From positions 806,001-870,000 of the forward strand of contig NZ_CP182485.1 in assembly GCF_048282545.1 (NCBI RefSeq): DNA of 64,000 bases, in the 5' to 3' direction. This document shows, piece after piece, positions 17,913 through 27,090 of the stretch; the first letter of the stretch is position 1; each line of letters begins with the position of its first letter. The DNA comes from Opacimonas immobilis (lineage in GTDB: Bacteria; Pseudomonadota; Gammaproteobacteria; Enterobacterales; Alteromonadaceae). A model generated the notes under the pieces. The model saw only the letters and a program-made list of their open reading frames with translations. It was not told the DNA's origin and made no database searches. A program made the translations under genes and the position numbers.

Positions 17913-19208
17913 TTATTTGATATACGAAACTTCTGATGCTTTCTGATAATCAAACTCTTCCGCATCTACATGCCTTATCGCCCACCCCTGGTAATGATGG
18001 TTATCCTTAAAAAGCGTGTATCCTTTCCTCACTAAAAGTCTTTTACACTGGGCTAATGAATAGCATGATAATTTAGCATTTTTACCCATAGATAGTTCCC
18101 TAAGATCGATAACGTTGAGTCCGACTTCATTTGCAATGTGGGTCATTCTATTTTCGTCAATCAGTTCCTTAAAGTGCTTAGGTAAAAATATAATCTTGTC
18201 TTCATTTGCCTCAAGGAAGCTTTCCACCTCAATGATGTCAGCCTTAGTTGCTAATCCCATCGCAAGCCTTTTTTCGTCTGTTTCTGGAGGACGGTCACCG
18301 ATAGCCATATCTTCAATTAAAGATGAACTATTTAGGTAATAGGCTATAGATTCTAGCCCACCATTATCAAGGTACTCATAAAATGTATCAAAGTAAGAAC
18401 TGTCCTTAGGTTGCATAAATTTAACGTAGTACCTCCGATCATCCTTTTCTAGGTGTGTAGGAGCGTTATTCGATAGCATTATTATGTTTGCTGGGATTTC
18501 AAAATTGCTAAATCCTTTACCCTTTAAGTCACTATTCAACTTTGCGTTTGAGATAAGGCTCTTTAGTTTATTTGCTAACTCGCTTCCGATACTTATGTCT
18601 ATCTCGTCGATTACTAGAATTGTTGCTGTAAGTAACTCAACAACGTTCATGCTTTTAAACTTGCTCTGATCCGCAACAATCTTAACAGCACTATCACCAA
18701 ATATTTTACGGATTATGTACGCTAGAGTACCTTTGCCACACCCCTGAGGGCCATAAATATAAAGTGCAGTTGGAGGCTTCTCTAATGGTTTCTGATACTG
18801 CCAAGCAAGCCACTTAATTATGTATTTAGCACTTTCTTCGCCAAATGCAGAATTCATGAAATCTAGGAAAGGTTTTAACGGCGAGGCTTGTTCAGGTTTG
18901 ATCTCTGGTTCTCGCCAAGAATTCTTGAAATGATGATCACCTTCTTTTATCACCCGATTACGACCAGGTCTGTATAAGGTAAGGTTTGTCAGTGAATGCC
19001 AGTAGGTATATGGAATTGTTCTAAGTTCAATCCTATGAGGCTCAAAGCATCTTTCAACCATCCACTCATATACATTATAAACTGTAAGACCATCAATATC
19101 AGAAACAACATCATAAAACCTAATTCCATTTCCAATGCCTGCGCCTTGGATGAAAAACCTTTGCTTTGCTTCTCGCTTTATTGCGAATTCACTCTTCTTT
19201 TTTGACAT
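17913..19208 (-). CDS. SF3-type primase-helicase of a mobile element (DUF5906-like)
   Basis: 431 residues. Walker A is YIYGPQGCGKGTLAYIIRKIF (read in two parts), Walker B is ATILVIDEIDIS, and the sensor-1-like segment is ANIIMLSNNAPTHLEKDDRRYYV. This layout is that of phage and satellite D5/DUF5906 helicases, which unwind an element's own origin. The N-terminal ~130 residues have no clear catalytic primase motif, so this may be helicase only. It is the sole replication gene in element 1, with no terminase or capsid gene beside it. The start is ATG at 19208. Confidence 0.8.
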   Translation of the reverse strand: MSKKKSEFAIKREAKQRFFIQGAGIGNGIRFYDVVSDIDGLTVYNVYEWMVERCFEPHRIELRTIPYTYWHSLTNLTLYRPGRNRVIKEGDHHFKNSWREPEIKPEQASPLKPFLDFMNSAFGEESAKYIIKWLAWQYQKPLEKPPTALYIYGPQGCGKGTLAYIIRKIFGDSAVKIVADQSKFKSMNVVELLTATILVIDEIDISIGSELANKLKSLISNAKLNSDLKGKGFSNFEIPANIIMLSNNAPTHLEKDDRRYYVKFMQPKDSSYFDTFYEYLDNGGLESIAYYLNSSSLIEDMAIGDRPPETDEKRLAMGLATKADIIEVESFLEANEDKIIFLPKHFKELIDENRMTHIANEVGLNVIDLRELSMGKNAKLSCYSLAQCKRLLVRKGYTLFKDNHHYQGWAIRHVDAEEFDYQKASEVSYIK

Positions 19209-19363
19209 TTTAGACTCCGATACTTTGGGAGTAGCTAGACTAATATATTTTGGAAGTGAACATATATCCCATTCTCATTAACACTGAAGGATCTTTTGTT
19301 GAATGTACTACGTTTTTAGTGTTTTTTATGTTTTTCGATTATTCCGGGGAGTTTGTAGGTAGT

Positions 19364-19560
19364 CAGGTCATGACTATTTTGAACCAAAGTTTACATGGCG
19401 TCTCTGTTGGAGACTTGTGCTTCGAACATAGCATGAACAGCGCGTGGTTCTGGAGCTAGCGCTCTAAGCTTGCGGCATAGACCCCTCGATGATGAAGCGG
19501 CTCAAAGAGATAGAAGCCGAGAATAAGGGTTTAAGGACAATGCTACTAAATGTGCCGACT
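19364..19560 (+). pseudogene. Decayed IS3-family OrfA remnant
   Basis: The reading NQSLHGVSVGDLCFEHSMNS followed, after stops, by MMKRLKEIEAENKGLRTML matches OrfA of the intact IS at 37309-38508 (KQNEAGVSVPDLCREHGMSS and LKRLKELEDENKRLKKM). Stops and small shifts interrupt it. The rest of the gap between 19209 and 19698 shows no convincing gene. Confidence 0.7.
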
Positions 19561-19698
19561 CCCGAGTTAACTTGTTGCTACTGGCGCAAATATTGATGTA
19601 AAAACTATGGATATAAGTGAAAAGTGACTAAGAAAAAGGCTTAGATTATTTTTCTATGTGATTTGTTACTATAAAGTTGCAAAATTAAAGGATTTATT

Positions 19699-22600
19699 AT
19701 GGCTCTTTCTAAAATAATAGGTTTGATTTCGGGAATTGCACTATCTGCATTGCTCTTAGTGACCTTGTATTCACATGATGATGAACAAGATAAAGCGGCT
19801 TATATCGCACAGCAAATGATGCAAAAGGCTGCGGAGCAATTAAAATACAGTTCACGTAGCCCTAATCAAGAACCAGAAGTTCAATTCAAATCAGACTTAA
19901 ATAATCTAGACAGCTCAAATAACAAGCAAACAGACATAAAAGAGCTTGAGCAAAATTTTAAAGATGCATTTGTTAGAGTTCGGTCAAATACGAAAGAGGA
20001 AAAAAGTCGTTTACCAAAAGAGAAATTAGATGCGCTAAATGAATTAGATAAAAAATTTGGCGCAGATAAATCTACAACTTATACAGTCAATAACGCTGGT
20101 CAGTTATCAGGTATTTACCCTTCTTATAAACAATCATTCAGTGATGCCGATCAATTTATTGATGAATTAAACGATTTATTAGATACAAACGAACATTCAA
20201 CACTAACTAAAACAAAAGAAGAATGCGCAAAAAACGGTCACTGTGTAAGTCGTTATCAGAGAAAAGTATTTGATTATCCAGTTTTGGAAAATGATTTCGT
20301 TGTAAGTTTGAATAATGGGAAAGTTGTTTCAGCAATGGGGGTTATGTCTAAACCCAACATAAATTATGAATACTTAAAAAACAGCGATACATTAAACGAT
20401 AATGAAATAGAAATATTGCTACAAAATAAATTTGGTGAGCAGTATGTTTTAGAGAAAAATGCTGTTTATGGAATTTATGACGCTAAAGTATCAGCAATAC
20501 CTGCGTATCAAGCATCTATTTCTAGTGGCTCTGAAGGTTATGATGTCATTATTAATGCGAGAAACCACCAAATTGTCAGTGAAGTGCCTCATGTATTGCA
20601 TGTTAATGCTCAAGGGCAGGACTTAGAAGGAAATACTTACCGATTTGAAGCAGCAAGTGACGGGTCTCGATACTATATGCAAGATGGTCGTTTTCCGCTA
20701 GACAGTTATACCACCTTATTTGATTTACAGGGGGCACTTTATCCTCAACAAGAGCTAAATTATGTTACTTCAAATAGTTTGACTTCAGGATGGGACCCTT
20801 CTGCGGTGTCCGTGTTGTCACACTTCGACAGCCTTATTACACTCTTTAGAAAAGATTATAATTATGAATTCGAGACAGCGAACGGAAGACCGGTTTATAT
20901 ATATGTTAATGAAGGTCAAGAAAACGCAACCGCAAACGCTAACATTTTTAAATTTGGGAGGTCTGCAAATCTAAATTATGCAAATGCTAGAGATGTTGTT
21001 GGACATGAGTTGACTCATGCAATCATTATGGCGACTAGCAACCTGAAATACGCCAACCAATCTGGAGCACTTAATGAATCGTTTGCAGATTTATTTGGCA
21101 CATTGGCTTCTGATGACGGAAACTGGCTTTTAGGTGAGGATGCTCGTTATGACGGTGGTTACTTAAGAAACATGAAAAATCCAGGTGATGATAACGTTAT
21201 AGGTTTTGCTCAGCCGTCGCATTTTAAACAGTATGTATACAATGGTAGCGTACATAGAAACTCTGGTATACCGAATCGCTTTTTCTACCTTGTCGCTGAG
21301 GGCAATGTTAACAATAGGATTGGGAGAACTAAAACTGGAGTGATCGCGTTTGATGTATTACGTTCATTAAATAGATACGCGAGTTTTATCGACTTTTATC
21401 AGGCTATGAAAGCGCAGGCATCTACGCGTTACGGCACAGATAGTGATGAAGTGTCTGCCATTGTAGAAGCCGGGCAAAAAATTGGCTTCGAGTCTCAAGG
21501 TGTCAGCAAAAACGAGGTAAGCACAAACCAACTTGCACCAAGTATAAACGCAACCTTATTTTTAAATTATAACTACCTTTTTGGGACCTATAATTTGAAC
21601 ATGCAGCTGTTTAACTCAAATAACCGCACATATGACAGCGATTCTGTTTTGACTCTTTCTTATTTAGCAAATAACGCTAGGCCTGCAGCGGGTGTTTTTT
21701 CTAATGGAGAGGAATCTGAGCTTGCAGTTCTGTATAAATCTTTCGATGGATCGATTGGTTACGTGTTTTACAATTCAGAGACTGGTTATGGACAAGACAC
21801 CTTTTTAGATAGTAATGCAGCGGCTAATTTCAATAAAATATCGGTTGATAGACAATATAAAAGTATGGCGAGCAGTCTAACTGGCGATAACCAAAATCAA
21901 ATTCTATTGTTAGATACGGAAAGTTTTGAGATTAACACCGTTGGTCCAACTGGTCCGTCTTATACACAAGCTGAGAGTGGTTTTCCAGTTGAAATAGTTG
22001 ATGTTGTGGAATTTGATTCAACCGGTCGCTACTTGGCGTTTGATTATTTATCTTCAACTCCAGATGGTCAAACGTTTTGGTCTATCGGTATTTTGGAGAT
22101 AGAGACAGGCTTTATTAGTTACCCGTTTTCAAGATTACCCACAAACATCTCTGTAGGTAATCCAACATTTAGTAACATTAATAGTGAAATTATTATTTTT
22201 GATGCATTGTTTAGCGAAACAAATCAAAGTGCCGTATATGCCTTAAATACTCGAACAGGTAGTGTTTCCGCTATTACAGAAACAAACATTAGCGATACAA
22301 GTGGACATTTAGCCTATCCATCATTTACGCAAAACGATAATGCCGCTATTTTTGCATTAAAAGTAGGAAATGGTATTGATGATCAATACCTGGTTAGTAT
22401 TGGGCTAGACGAGAATTATGAAGGCATTGAAGGTAGCTATGAGTATCTTAACCCTGTAACTCCTGCAAAATACATTAGAACTATTCCAATTGATATTTAC
22501 CAAGACACACTAACACTGACACAAAACAGAACCACGTTTGATTTTGGGGATGTTACATCGGAACAATCAGGTGAAATTTGCCTTACCAATGAATCAACCC

Positions 22601-24642
22601 ATCCTATTGAAATCAATGAGGTGAGGCATGATGCAGGAGTTTCTTTAAGTGCATTACCTAGCTATTACAGCGGAGGAGAAGAAGTTTGTGCGCCTGTTAC
22701 TGTAAAAATAGAAGAATTGCCTTTAGGCTTGTTTAATCTTAACGCTGAATTAGATCACAATGGCACAAGTCAGCCTATTATTTTAACATTTACAGGAAAT
22801 AAACTATCTGATTTTGACAATGACGGCATTCCAGATGCGACTGACCATGATGATGATAATGATGGCACAGCTGATGTGGATGATGCCTTCCCGTTTGATG
22901 CAACTGAAACCAAAGACACTGACAACGATGGCATTGGTAACAACGCTGATACCGACGATGACGATGACGGCCTGAGTGACGAAGTCGAGATTGCAAACGG
23001 CCTAGATCCATTAAATGCGTCAGATGCCAATGCAGATAACGATAATGATGGTGTATCAAACGCGATTGAAATCGCTAATGGCACCAATCTATCGGTAGAT
23101 GAGTTCCCGCCTGAATTCAGAAGTTTGGGCGGTCCTATTACCGTTGTTGCAACGGGTGAATTAACCCAAATTAATAGCGTCACCCCGCCTTTGGCGTTCG
23201 ATAATGGCGTAAGAATGAATGTTATTTCCTCTCATTCGGGAGGCTTTCCAGTTGGTGTCACCACCATAACATATACGGCAACGGATAAAGCAGGTAACAG
23301 TGCTACCGCAGAGCGTATGATTACTGTCATCCCCTATATCAGCGCTGGTGCAGATAAAACGGTGGCCGAAGGCCAAACCATCGATATACGGTTAACATTG
23401 AATGCAGAAGCATTGACATACCCCGTTACGGGTACGCTGATCCTATCTGGTACGGCAGTAAATGGTGAAGATTACACCGTTTCAACCAGTGACGTGATGA
23501 TTGAAGAAGGAACCGAACAAACCGTTCAATTCACAATCCTAGACGATGGCTTGGGTGATAATAATGAAACCCTTAGAATCACGTTTGATAATTTAGTGAA
23601 TGCTGGGACCAGAGCGCTTGAAAGTACTGATTTAGCGATCAGCGAAGACAATTTACCACCTACCCTTACCATGTCTGTGTCTCAAAACGACATCGTGTCA
23701 CGCACAGTCAATAAATCCACCATAGTGTACATCTATGTGGAAGCAAACGATCCAAATGGGATGACTGAGCTGCCTTTGACTTTCAGCGGGATAAACGGCT
23801 TGGTAAGAGAATCTGGCTATGACTTAAGTTTTAACCCAATCAATTTAGATGCTGGCGTTTATGAGTTGTTGGTTGGTGTTCGAGACGATCAATACTCGGT
23901 AGAAAAGAGTCTCATCATCAATATATTGGATGGTACGACCTCTCGAACTGCGCAAGATGCGGACTCGGATAACGATGGCATTGCCGATAGTGTTGATACA
24001 ATTAGGCAACCTAATATACAGGCCGTTGGTAATGGTTTTGCAACTGCTCAGGAAGGTGTCACGCTTGCGCTAGGTTTGCAAGCAATGAGCGCAGGCAATA
24101 CAGGCATCGTTATGACTGAGTCGCAAATAGGAGAAGATCTGCAATTTGATTACTCGTTGATTATGGATTTCATGCTATCTGGGTTGGATAACGGCGCAAG
24201 CTATGAGCTTGTTATACCGCTATCAGAATCACTTCCGGGAAATGCAGTATACCGCAAAAATAATGGCACTCGTTGGTTGGATTTTGTGATCAACGCAAAC
24301 AATGCTGTGTTCAGTGCCAATACAACCGGTGATTGTACTGATTTAGCAGAAAATGAATGGGTGTCTGGTCTGAATACTGGGGCTAATTGCTTGAAACTGC
24401 TCATCGAAGACGGTGGTCCGAACGACATGGACGGACGTGTGAATGGACAAGTACAAGATCCGTCTGGCATTGCCACGCCAATCAGCACGAATACCAACAC
24501 AAATACGAACACCAACACTAATACCAATAGTGGCGGTAATAGCTCTAACGGAGACAGTGGAGGTAGTGTGAGTATCTGGTGGTTGTTGCTGTTGTTAGTT
24601 ATTTTTAAACGCAACCTTATGGTGAAAAGTGGAGTTGTTTAA
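19699..24642 (+). CDS. Very large secreted M4-family zinc metalloprotease with TSP3, HYR, Calx-beta and GlyGly-CTERM-like end
   Basis: 1647 residues with an N-terminal signal/anchor segment (GLISGIALSALLLVTLY). A propeptide is followed by a thermolysin-type catalytic domain: HELTH at 436-440 and the Glu ligand in NESFAD at 460. Next come a TolB/propeller-like stretch (~640-930) and an ASPM/DUF1573-like segment. Ca-binding TSP3 repeats (DNDGIPDATDHDDDNDG) span ~1035-1130, an HYR-like domain ~1140-1213, Calx-beta ~1216-1317 and a choice-of-anchor-U-like domain ~1437-1590. An Asn-Thr repeat linker and a C-terminal WWLLLLLVIF helix with basic tail follow a GG-rich stretch, as in GlyGly-CTERM proteins. 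It is probably type II secreted and transiently anchored. Ribosome-binding site AAAGGA. It is cargo of element 1. Confidence 0.88.
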   Translation: MALSKIIGLISGIALSALLLVTLYSHDDEQDKAAYIAQQMMQKAAEQLKYSSRSPNQEPEVQFKSDLNNLDSSNNKQTDIKELEQNFKDAFVRVRSNTKEEKSRLPKEKLDALNELDKKFGADKSTTYTVNNAGQLSGIYPSYKQSFSDADQFIDELNDLLDTNEHSTLTKTKEECAKNGHCVSRYQRKVFDYPVLENDFVVSLNNGKVVSAMGVMSKPNINYEYLKNSDTLNDNEIEILLQNKFGEQYVLEKNAVYGIYDAKVSAIPAYQASISSGSEGYDVIINARNHQIVSEVPHVLHVNAQGQDLEGNTYRFEAASDGSRYYMQDGRFPLDSYTTLFDLQGALYPQQELNYVTSNSLTSGWDPSAVSVLSHFDSLITLFRKDYNYEFETANGRPVYIYVNEGQENATANANIFKFGRSANLNYANARDVVGHELTHAIIMATSNLKYANQSGALNESFADLFGTLASDDGNWLLGEDARYDGGYLRNMKNPGDDNVIGFAQPSHFKQYVYNGSVHRNSGIPNRFFYLVAEGNVNNRIGRTKTGVIAFDVLRSLNRYASFIDFYQAMKAQASTRYGTDSDEVSAIVEAGQKIGFESQGVSKNEVSTNQLAPSINATLFLNYNYLFGTYNLNMQLFNSNNRTYDSDSVLTLSYLANNARPAAGVFSNGEESELAVLYKSFDGSIGYVFYNSETGYGQDTFLDSNAAANFNKISVDRQYKSMASSLTGDNQNQILLLDTESFEINTVGPTGPSYTQAESGFPVEIVDVVEFDSTGRYLAFDYLSSTPDGQTFWSIGILEIETGFISYPFSRLPTNISVGNPTFSNINSEIIIFDALFSETNQSAVYALNTRTGSVSAITETNISDTSGHLAYPSFTQNDNAAIFALKVGNGIDDQYLVSIGLDENYEGIEGSYEYLNPVTPAKYIRTIPIDIYQDTLTLTQNRTTFDFGDVTSEQSGEICLTNESTHPIEINEVRHDAGVSLSALPSYYSGGEEVCAPVTVKIEELPLGLFNLNAELDHNGTSQPIILTFTGNKLSDFDNDGIPDATDHDDDNDGTADVDDAFPFDATETKDTDNDGIGNNADTDDDDDGLSDEVEIANGLDPLNASDANADNDNDGVSNAIEIANGTNLSVDEFPPEFRSLGGPITVVATGELTQINSVTPPLAFDNGVRMNVISSHSGGFPVGVTTITYTATDKAGNSATAERMITVIPYISAGADKTVAEGQTIDIRLTLNAEALTYPVTGTLILSGTAVNGEDYTVSTSDVMIEEGTEQTVQFTILDDGLGDNNETLRITFDNLVNAGTRALESTDLAISEDNLPPTLTMSVSQNDIVSRTVNKSTIVYIYVEANDPNGMTELPLTFSGINGLVRESGYDLSFNPINLDAGVYELLVGVRDDQYSVEKSLIINILDGTTSRTAQDADSDNDGIADSVDTIRQPNIQAVGNGFATAQEGVTLALGLQAMSAGNTGIVMTESQIGEDLQFDYSLIMDFMLSGLDNGASYELVIPLSESLPGNAVYRKNNGTRWLDFVINANNAVFSANTTGDCTDLAENEWVSGLNTGANCLKLLIEDGGPNDMDGRVNGQVQDPSGIATPISTNTNTNTNTNTNTNSGGNSSNGDSGGSVSIWWLLLLLVIFKRNLMVKSGVV

Positions 24643-24870
24643 AATGAAAGAACAATGTCGAGCTGAATTTTGATTATGACAACATGAAGCCTATGGACAA
24701 AATCAATGCAAAGCGCCCCAAGCAGATAAGTGGAATATTGAAAAAGACCTAATGACAGCGCATCATCAATGTTTAATGCCGCACATAAACAAAGCAATAA
24801 GCTGAACACGGATAATAAGAAAGTGCTTCAAGCTTATAACTTACGTCAACCTCCAAAAGCCTAAGTGTTT

Positions 24871-25125
24871 CACTTTGGCAAAGGGTCACAATATACCAGC
24901 AAAAATTATCGTTAACAGTTAGCTGATTAATGGTATTGGTGCTAGTATGGGCGATGTTTGAGCTTGTTGGAATAATGGTATTGTACAGAGGTTCTTCGGC
25001 AATTTAAAACATGATTGGTTACTGAAAGTGCCACAGACAACTCGTGGGCATATGAGAAATGATGTGGCAGAGTATATGCGCTATTATCGCTTAGAACGAC
25101 TTCATACAGCTAACTGTGATCATAT
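24871..25125 (+). pseudogene. Decayed IS3-family transposase (OrfB C-terminal part)
   Basis: Out-of-frame pieces read GKGSQYTSKNYR, then RFFGNLKHDWLLKVPQTTRG and HMRNDVAEYMRYYRLERLHT. These are the DDE-domain end of an IS3-group OrfB (compare SDQGSQYTS in intact copies). Stops break the frame. The rest of 24643-25203 is probably from the same element but I cannot align it. It belongs to a different IS group from the OrfA remnant at 19364. Confidence 0.75.
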
Positions 25126-25203
25126 TTATCTATTGGTAATTCTTGTGCTTGATACCCATTTATACAATAATTGACTAATAGTATTAAGTTGCTATACAGC
25201 CTC

Positions 25204-26685
25204 TCACATCACTCTTAACATACTGTTTAGTTCCACTACATTATCCACAGGAGTATCTAGTAGATGCTTATGGATAATCCTACTTGTATCTCTTAGTCCG
25301 ACGATGAAATCACTTTCAGCTAGACTTTCAGAACCATAATGCAACATATGTCTACTTACTCCAGCTTTACCAGCTCCCCATCCAGCAATTAGCGCAACAC
25401 TCTTAGAGTCGACATTGCAACTATTAGCGTTTGCTGCCAATGAATGTCTTAAACAATGACCAGTGAAGGTGTGTGTGCTATGTGGAAGGGCTTTGGCAAT
25501 GAAGCGCTTGATGTAGACGTAATGATTGCCGTTAGAAGTCTTATGACACCATGCTATAGTCTGTTCAATGTGCTGCTTGATAAACTCTAATGCAAAGACG
25601 ATTGGAACCACTCTGGCTCTAGCAGTCGTTTTACCCTTGGGGATCACGATATGAGGTATGTCTGATGCCAAACCACTTAAGACATCCTCAACATTTAAAG
25701 AACTCACCTCACTTGGCATAACGCCGCCTTGTAAATACAACAGACACAGACATGCGCTAAATGATTGCAGGTTTTGACCTTCCTGCTCGGTACAGTAGCG
25801 AACCAGCTCAAGTTGTTCCGTTTTATTAAGTGGATATCTTGTTTTTGCGTCTTGACCGACAATCTCAGGTTTAATCAGATTCCAGTTCAGTTTCCACTTG
25901 CGCTTGATGTAATTCAGGATGCGGAATAAGTCTGTCACCTCCCTCTTAATTGTGTTTCTACTCAAAGGGGTTCCTTTAGCAGTGGTGTGCTTAAGACGTT
26001 CATCTCTATAAGAATCAAGGCTCCAATTGATTAGCTCTGCAGTACCTGTTGAACACAAGTGATCACCGAGGTATTTGTAAAACCTATTCCAGTTGGTGAT
26101 GCAGTCACGTCTACTTTTAGCCGTAAGCGTATCTTTTTTATCCTCTAGATAGGTTTTGAGTATTTCTGAAGTATGTTGCTGCTCTAGCTTGGAAGCATCA
26201 AGTAAAGCCTGCCATGCTAGGCTAGTCGCTTTGTCATGGAAGGATTCAGTATCTTGTTGATAGGCCTGATATGCCTCCTCAATGTCTGGTATGAGCTCGT
26301 CAGCTTTCTCTGCCGCAGATTTGTAGATACTGTGGGTGTATTGATGATTCTCGTCAAACTGTGGCTCGCCACGCTCTTCATAGTCCTTAAGAAGACCTGG
26401 CGTAAGCTTTTGAGAGCGAAGTATCTTTTTGGCTGCAGCGATAAGCTGTGAATGACTTGCGTCGTCAGGATCTTGTGTTTTACAGAACTGTATCAGCTGT
26501 TCATAATCTTTGGACAGCTCGAGATATTTCTCGTCAAAATCCAGCTGTGATGTTGCTGAAACATGAAGTTTCATTGGAGCAACATACCGAGTTTTATTTG
26601 CTATTGCTTGATATTGTTGCGGTATTCCTCGTGTATAGTAATACAGATCATTTTTGACTGTAACGTACTTTTTCTTGAATGACAT
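25204..26685 (-). CDS. Tyrosine-recombinase integrase of element 1
   Basis: 493 residues. The N-terminal arm/core-binding part is ~1-280 (SRRDCITNWNRFYKYLGDHL resembles a SAM-like domain). In the catalytic domain are box II GHCLRHSLAAN (His-x-x-Arg), the Trp in ALIAGWGAGKAGVSR and the nucleophile Tyr in HMLHYGSE, with the beta-strand Lys in IPKGKTTARARVVPI. Box I reads GGVMPSEVSSL, with Met where the catalytic Arg normally sits. It lies next to attR and faces inward. Confidence 0.9.
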   Translation of the reverse strand: MSFKKKYVTVKNDLYYYTRGIPQQYQAIANKTRYVAPMKLHVSATSQLDFDEKYLELSKDYEQLIQFCKTQDPDDASHSQLIAAAKKILRSQKLTPGLLKDYEERGEPQFDENHQYTHSIYKSAAEKADELIPDIEEAYQAYQQDTESFHDKATSLAWQALLDASKLEQQHTSEILKTYLEDKKDTLTAKSRRDCITNWNRFYKYLGDHLCSTGTAELINWSLDSYRDERLKHTTAKGTPLSRNTIKREVTDLFRILNYIKRKWKLNWNLIKPEIVGQDAKTRYPLNKTEQLELVRYCTEQEGQNLQSFSACLCLLYLQGGVMPSEVSSLNVEDVLSGLASDIPHIVIPKGKTTARARVVPIVFALEFIKQHIEQTIAWCHKTSNGNHYVYIKRFIAKALPHSTHTFTGHCLRHSLAANANSCNVDSKSVALIAGWGAGKAGVSRHMLHYGSESLAESDFIVGLRDTSRIIHKHLLDTPVDNVVELNSMLRVM

Positions 26686-26709
26686 AACTCACCTCCAATG
26701 TCTAAGGCA

Positions 26710-26733
26710 TTTGTACCATGTTTTGTACCACAT
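26710..26733 (+). repeat. Paired TTTGTACCA repeats at the right end of element 1
   Basis: TTTGTACCA at 26710 and 26722, 12 bases apart and followed by CAT, is a near copy of 16952-16975. It lies between the integrase start and attR. Confidence 0.6.
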
Positions 26734-26788
26734 GGTGTAGGACATTGGCGTTAACGTCTGATTTTTAAGTGTTTTTTGTGTTTGTTAT

Positions 26789-26809
26789 ATCCCGGGTCGA
26801 GGCACCATT
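26789..26809 (+). repeat. attR of element 1, also left junction of element 2
   Basis: Identical over 21 bases to 16836-16856, ending TCCCGGGTCGAGGCACCATT. No tRNA body lies upstream, so this is a duplicated 3' end. The sequence right of it restarts the left-end pattern of the same element family. Confidence 0.88.
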
Positions 26810-26875
26810 CTCCTCTCAAGCCACCATTTAATCACAGTATTTATGCGACTTTTATCGCCTAGACTATCAAAACGC

Positions 26876-27058
26876 TACCAGTTTGGCTACCACATTGATT
26901 TATTTATTACCCAGTGATTTTCTTGTAGGGGGCGGGGAGGGGTAACATCACTTCTATTGTTTATAGGTGCTTCTCAAATTTACAAGAAGGTAATTTAGGA
27001 AAAGGGCTTATAGACACTAAGGCTGATATCTTGTAGTGTAAATTAGGATTGGGAGATT
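26876..27058 (+). repeat. Conserved left-end block of element 2
   Basis: TACCA at 26876 and 26888 (second followed by CAT) mirrors the arm-site layout of element 1 with changed flanking bases. AGGGGGCGGGGAGGGGTAAC recurs at 26927-26946, followed by recognisable pieces of the copy at 17007-17119 (GGTGCTTC, AGAAGGTAATTTA, ATAGACA, ATATCTTGTA). Confidence 0.7.
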
Positions 27059-27061
27059 GTA

Positions 27062-27090
27062 ATGAATAAATTTCCAATAGCACTGCTGTT
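27062..27090 (+). pseudogene. 5' stub of the first gene of element 2
   Basis: ATG at 27062 with upstream GGGAGAT begins MNKFPIALLF, a signal-peptide-like start, and is cut at base 27091 by an IS end. It occupies the same place as the lipoprotein gene of element 1. Confidence 0.55.

Larger units (their letters stand above)
16857..26809. mobile_element. Element 1: 9.95-kb integrative element in tRNA-Phe
   Basis: Bounded by a 21-bp direct repeat of the tRNA-Phe 3' end. The integrase gene sits at the right end, and paired TTTGTACCA repeats lie just inside both ends. Cargo, left to right: a lipoprotein, an SF3 primase-helicase (minus strand), decayed IS sequences, a very large M4 metalloprotease, and the integrase (minus strand). 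No capsid, packaging or conjugation genes are present, so it resembles a satellite or mobilised island rather than a prophage. The exact class is not recognised. Confidence 0.85.

Noticed and set aside
22770..23183. Long minus-strand open frame (Ser/Leu-rich, 137 codons) opposite the metalloprotease
   Set aside because: It mirrors the Asp/Asn-rich TSP3 repeats, whose codons give long open antisense frames; no start context or similarity.
24480..24530. ACCAACACAAATACG-type repeat considered as a CRISPR or binding array
   Set aside because: It is an in-frame Asn-Thr codon repeat forming a protein linker; there are no spacers.
24201..24614. Minus-strand open frame with a Val-Leu repeat
   Set aside because: It is the antisense of the Asn-Thr linker and membrane tail of the protease gene.
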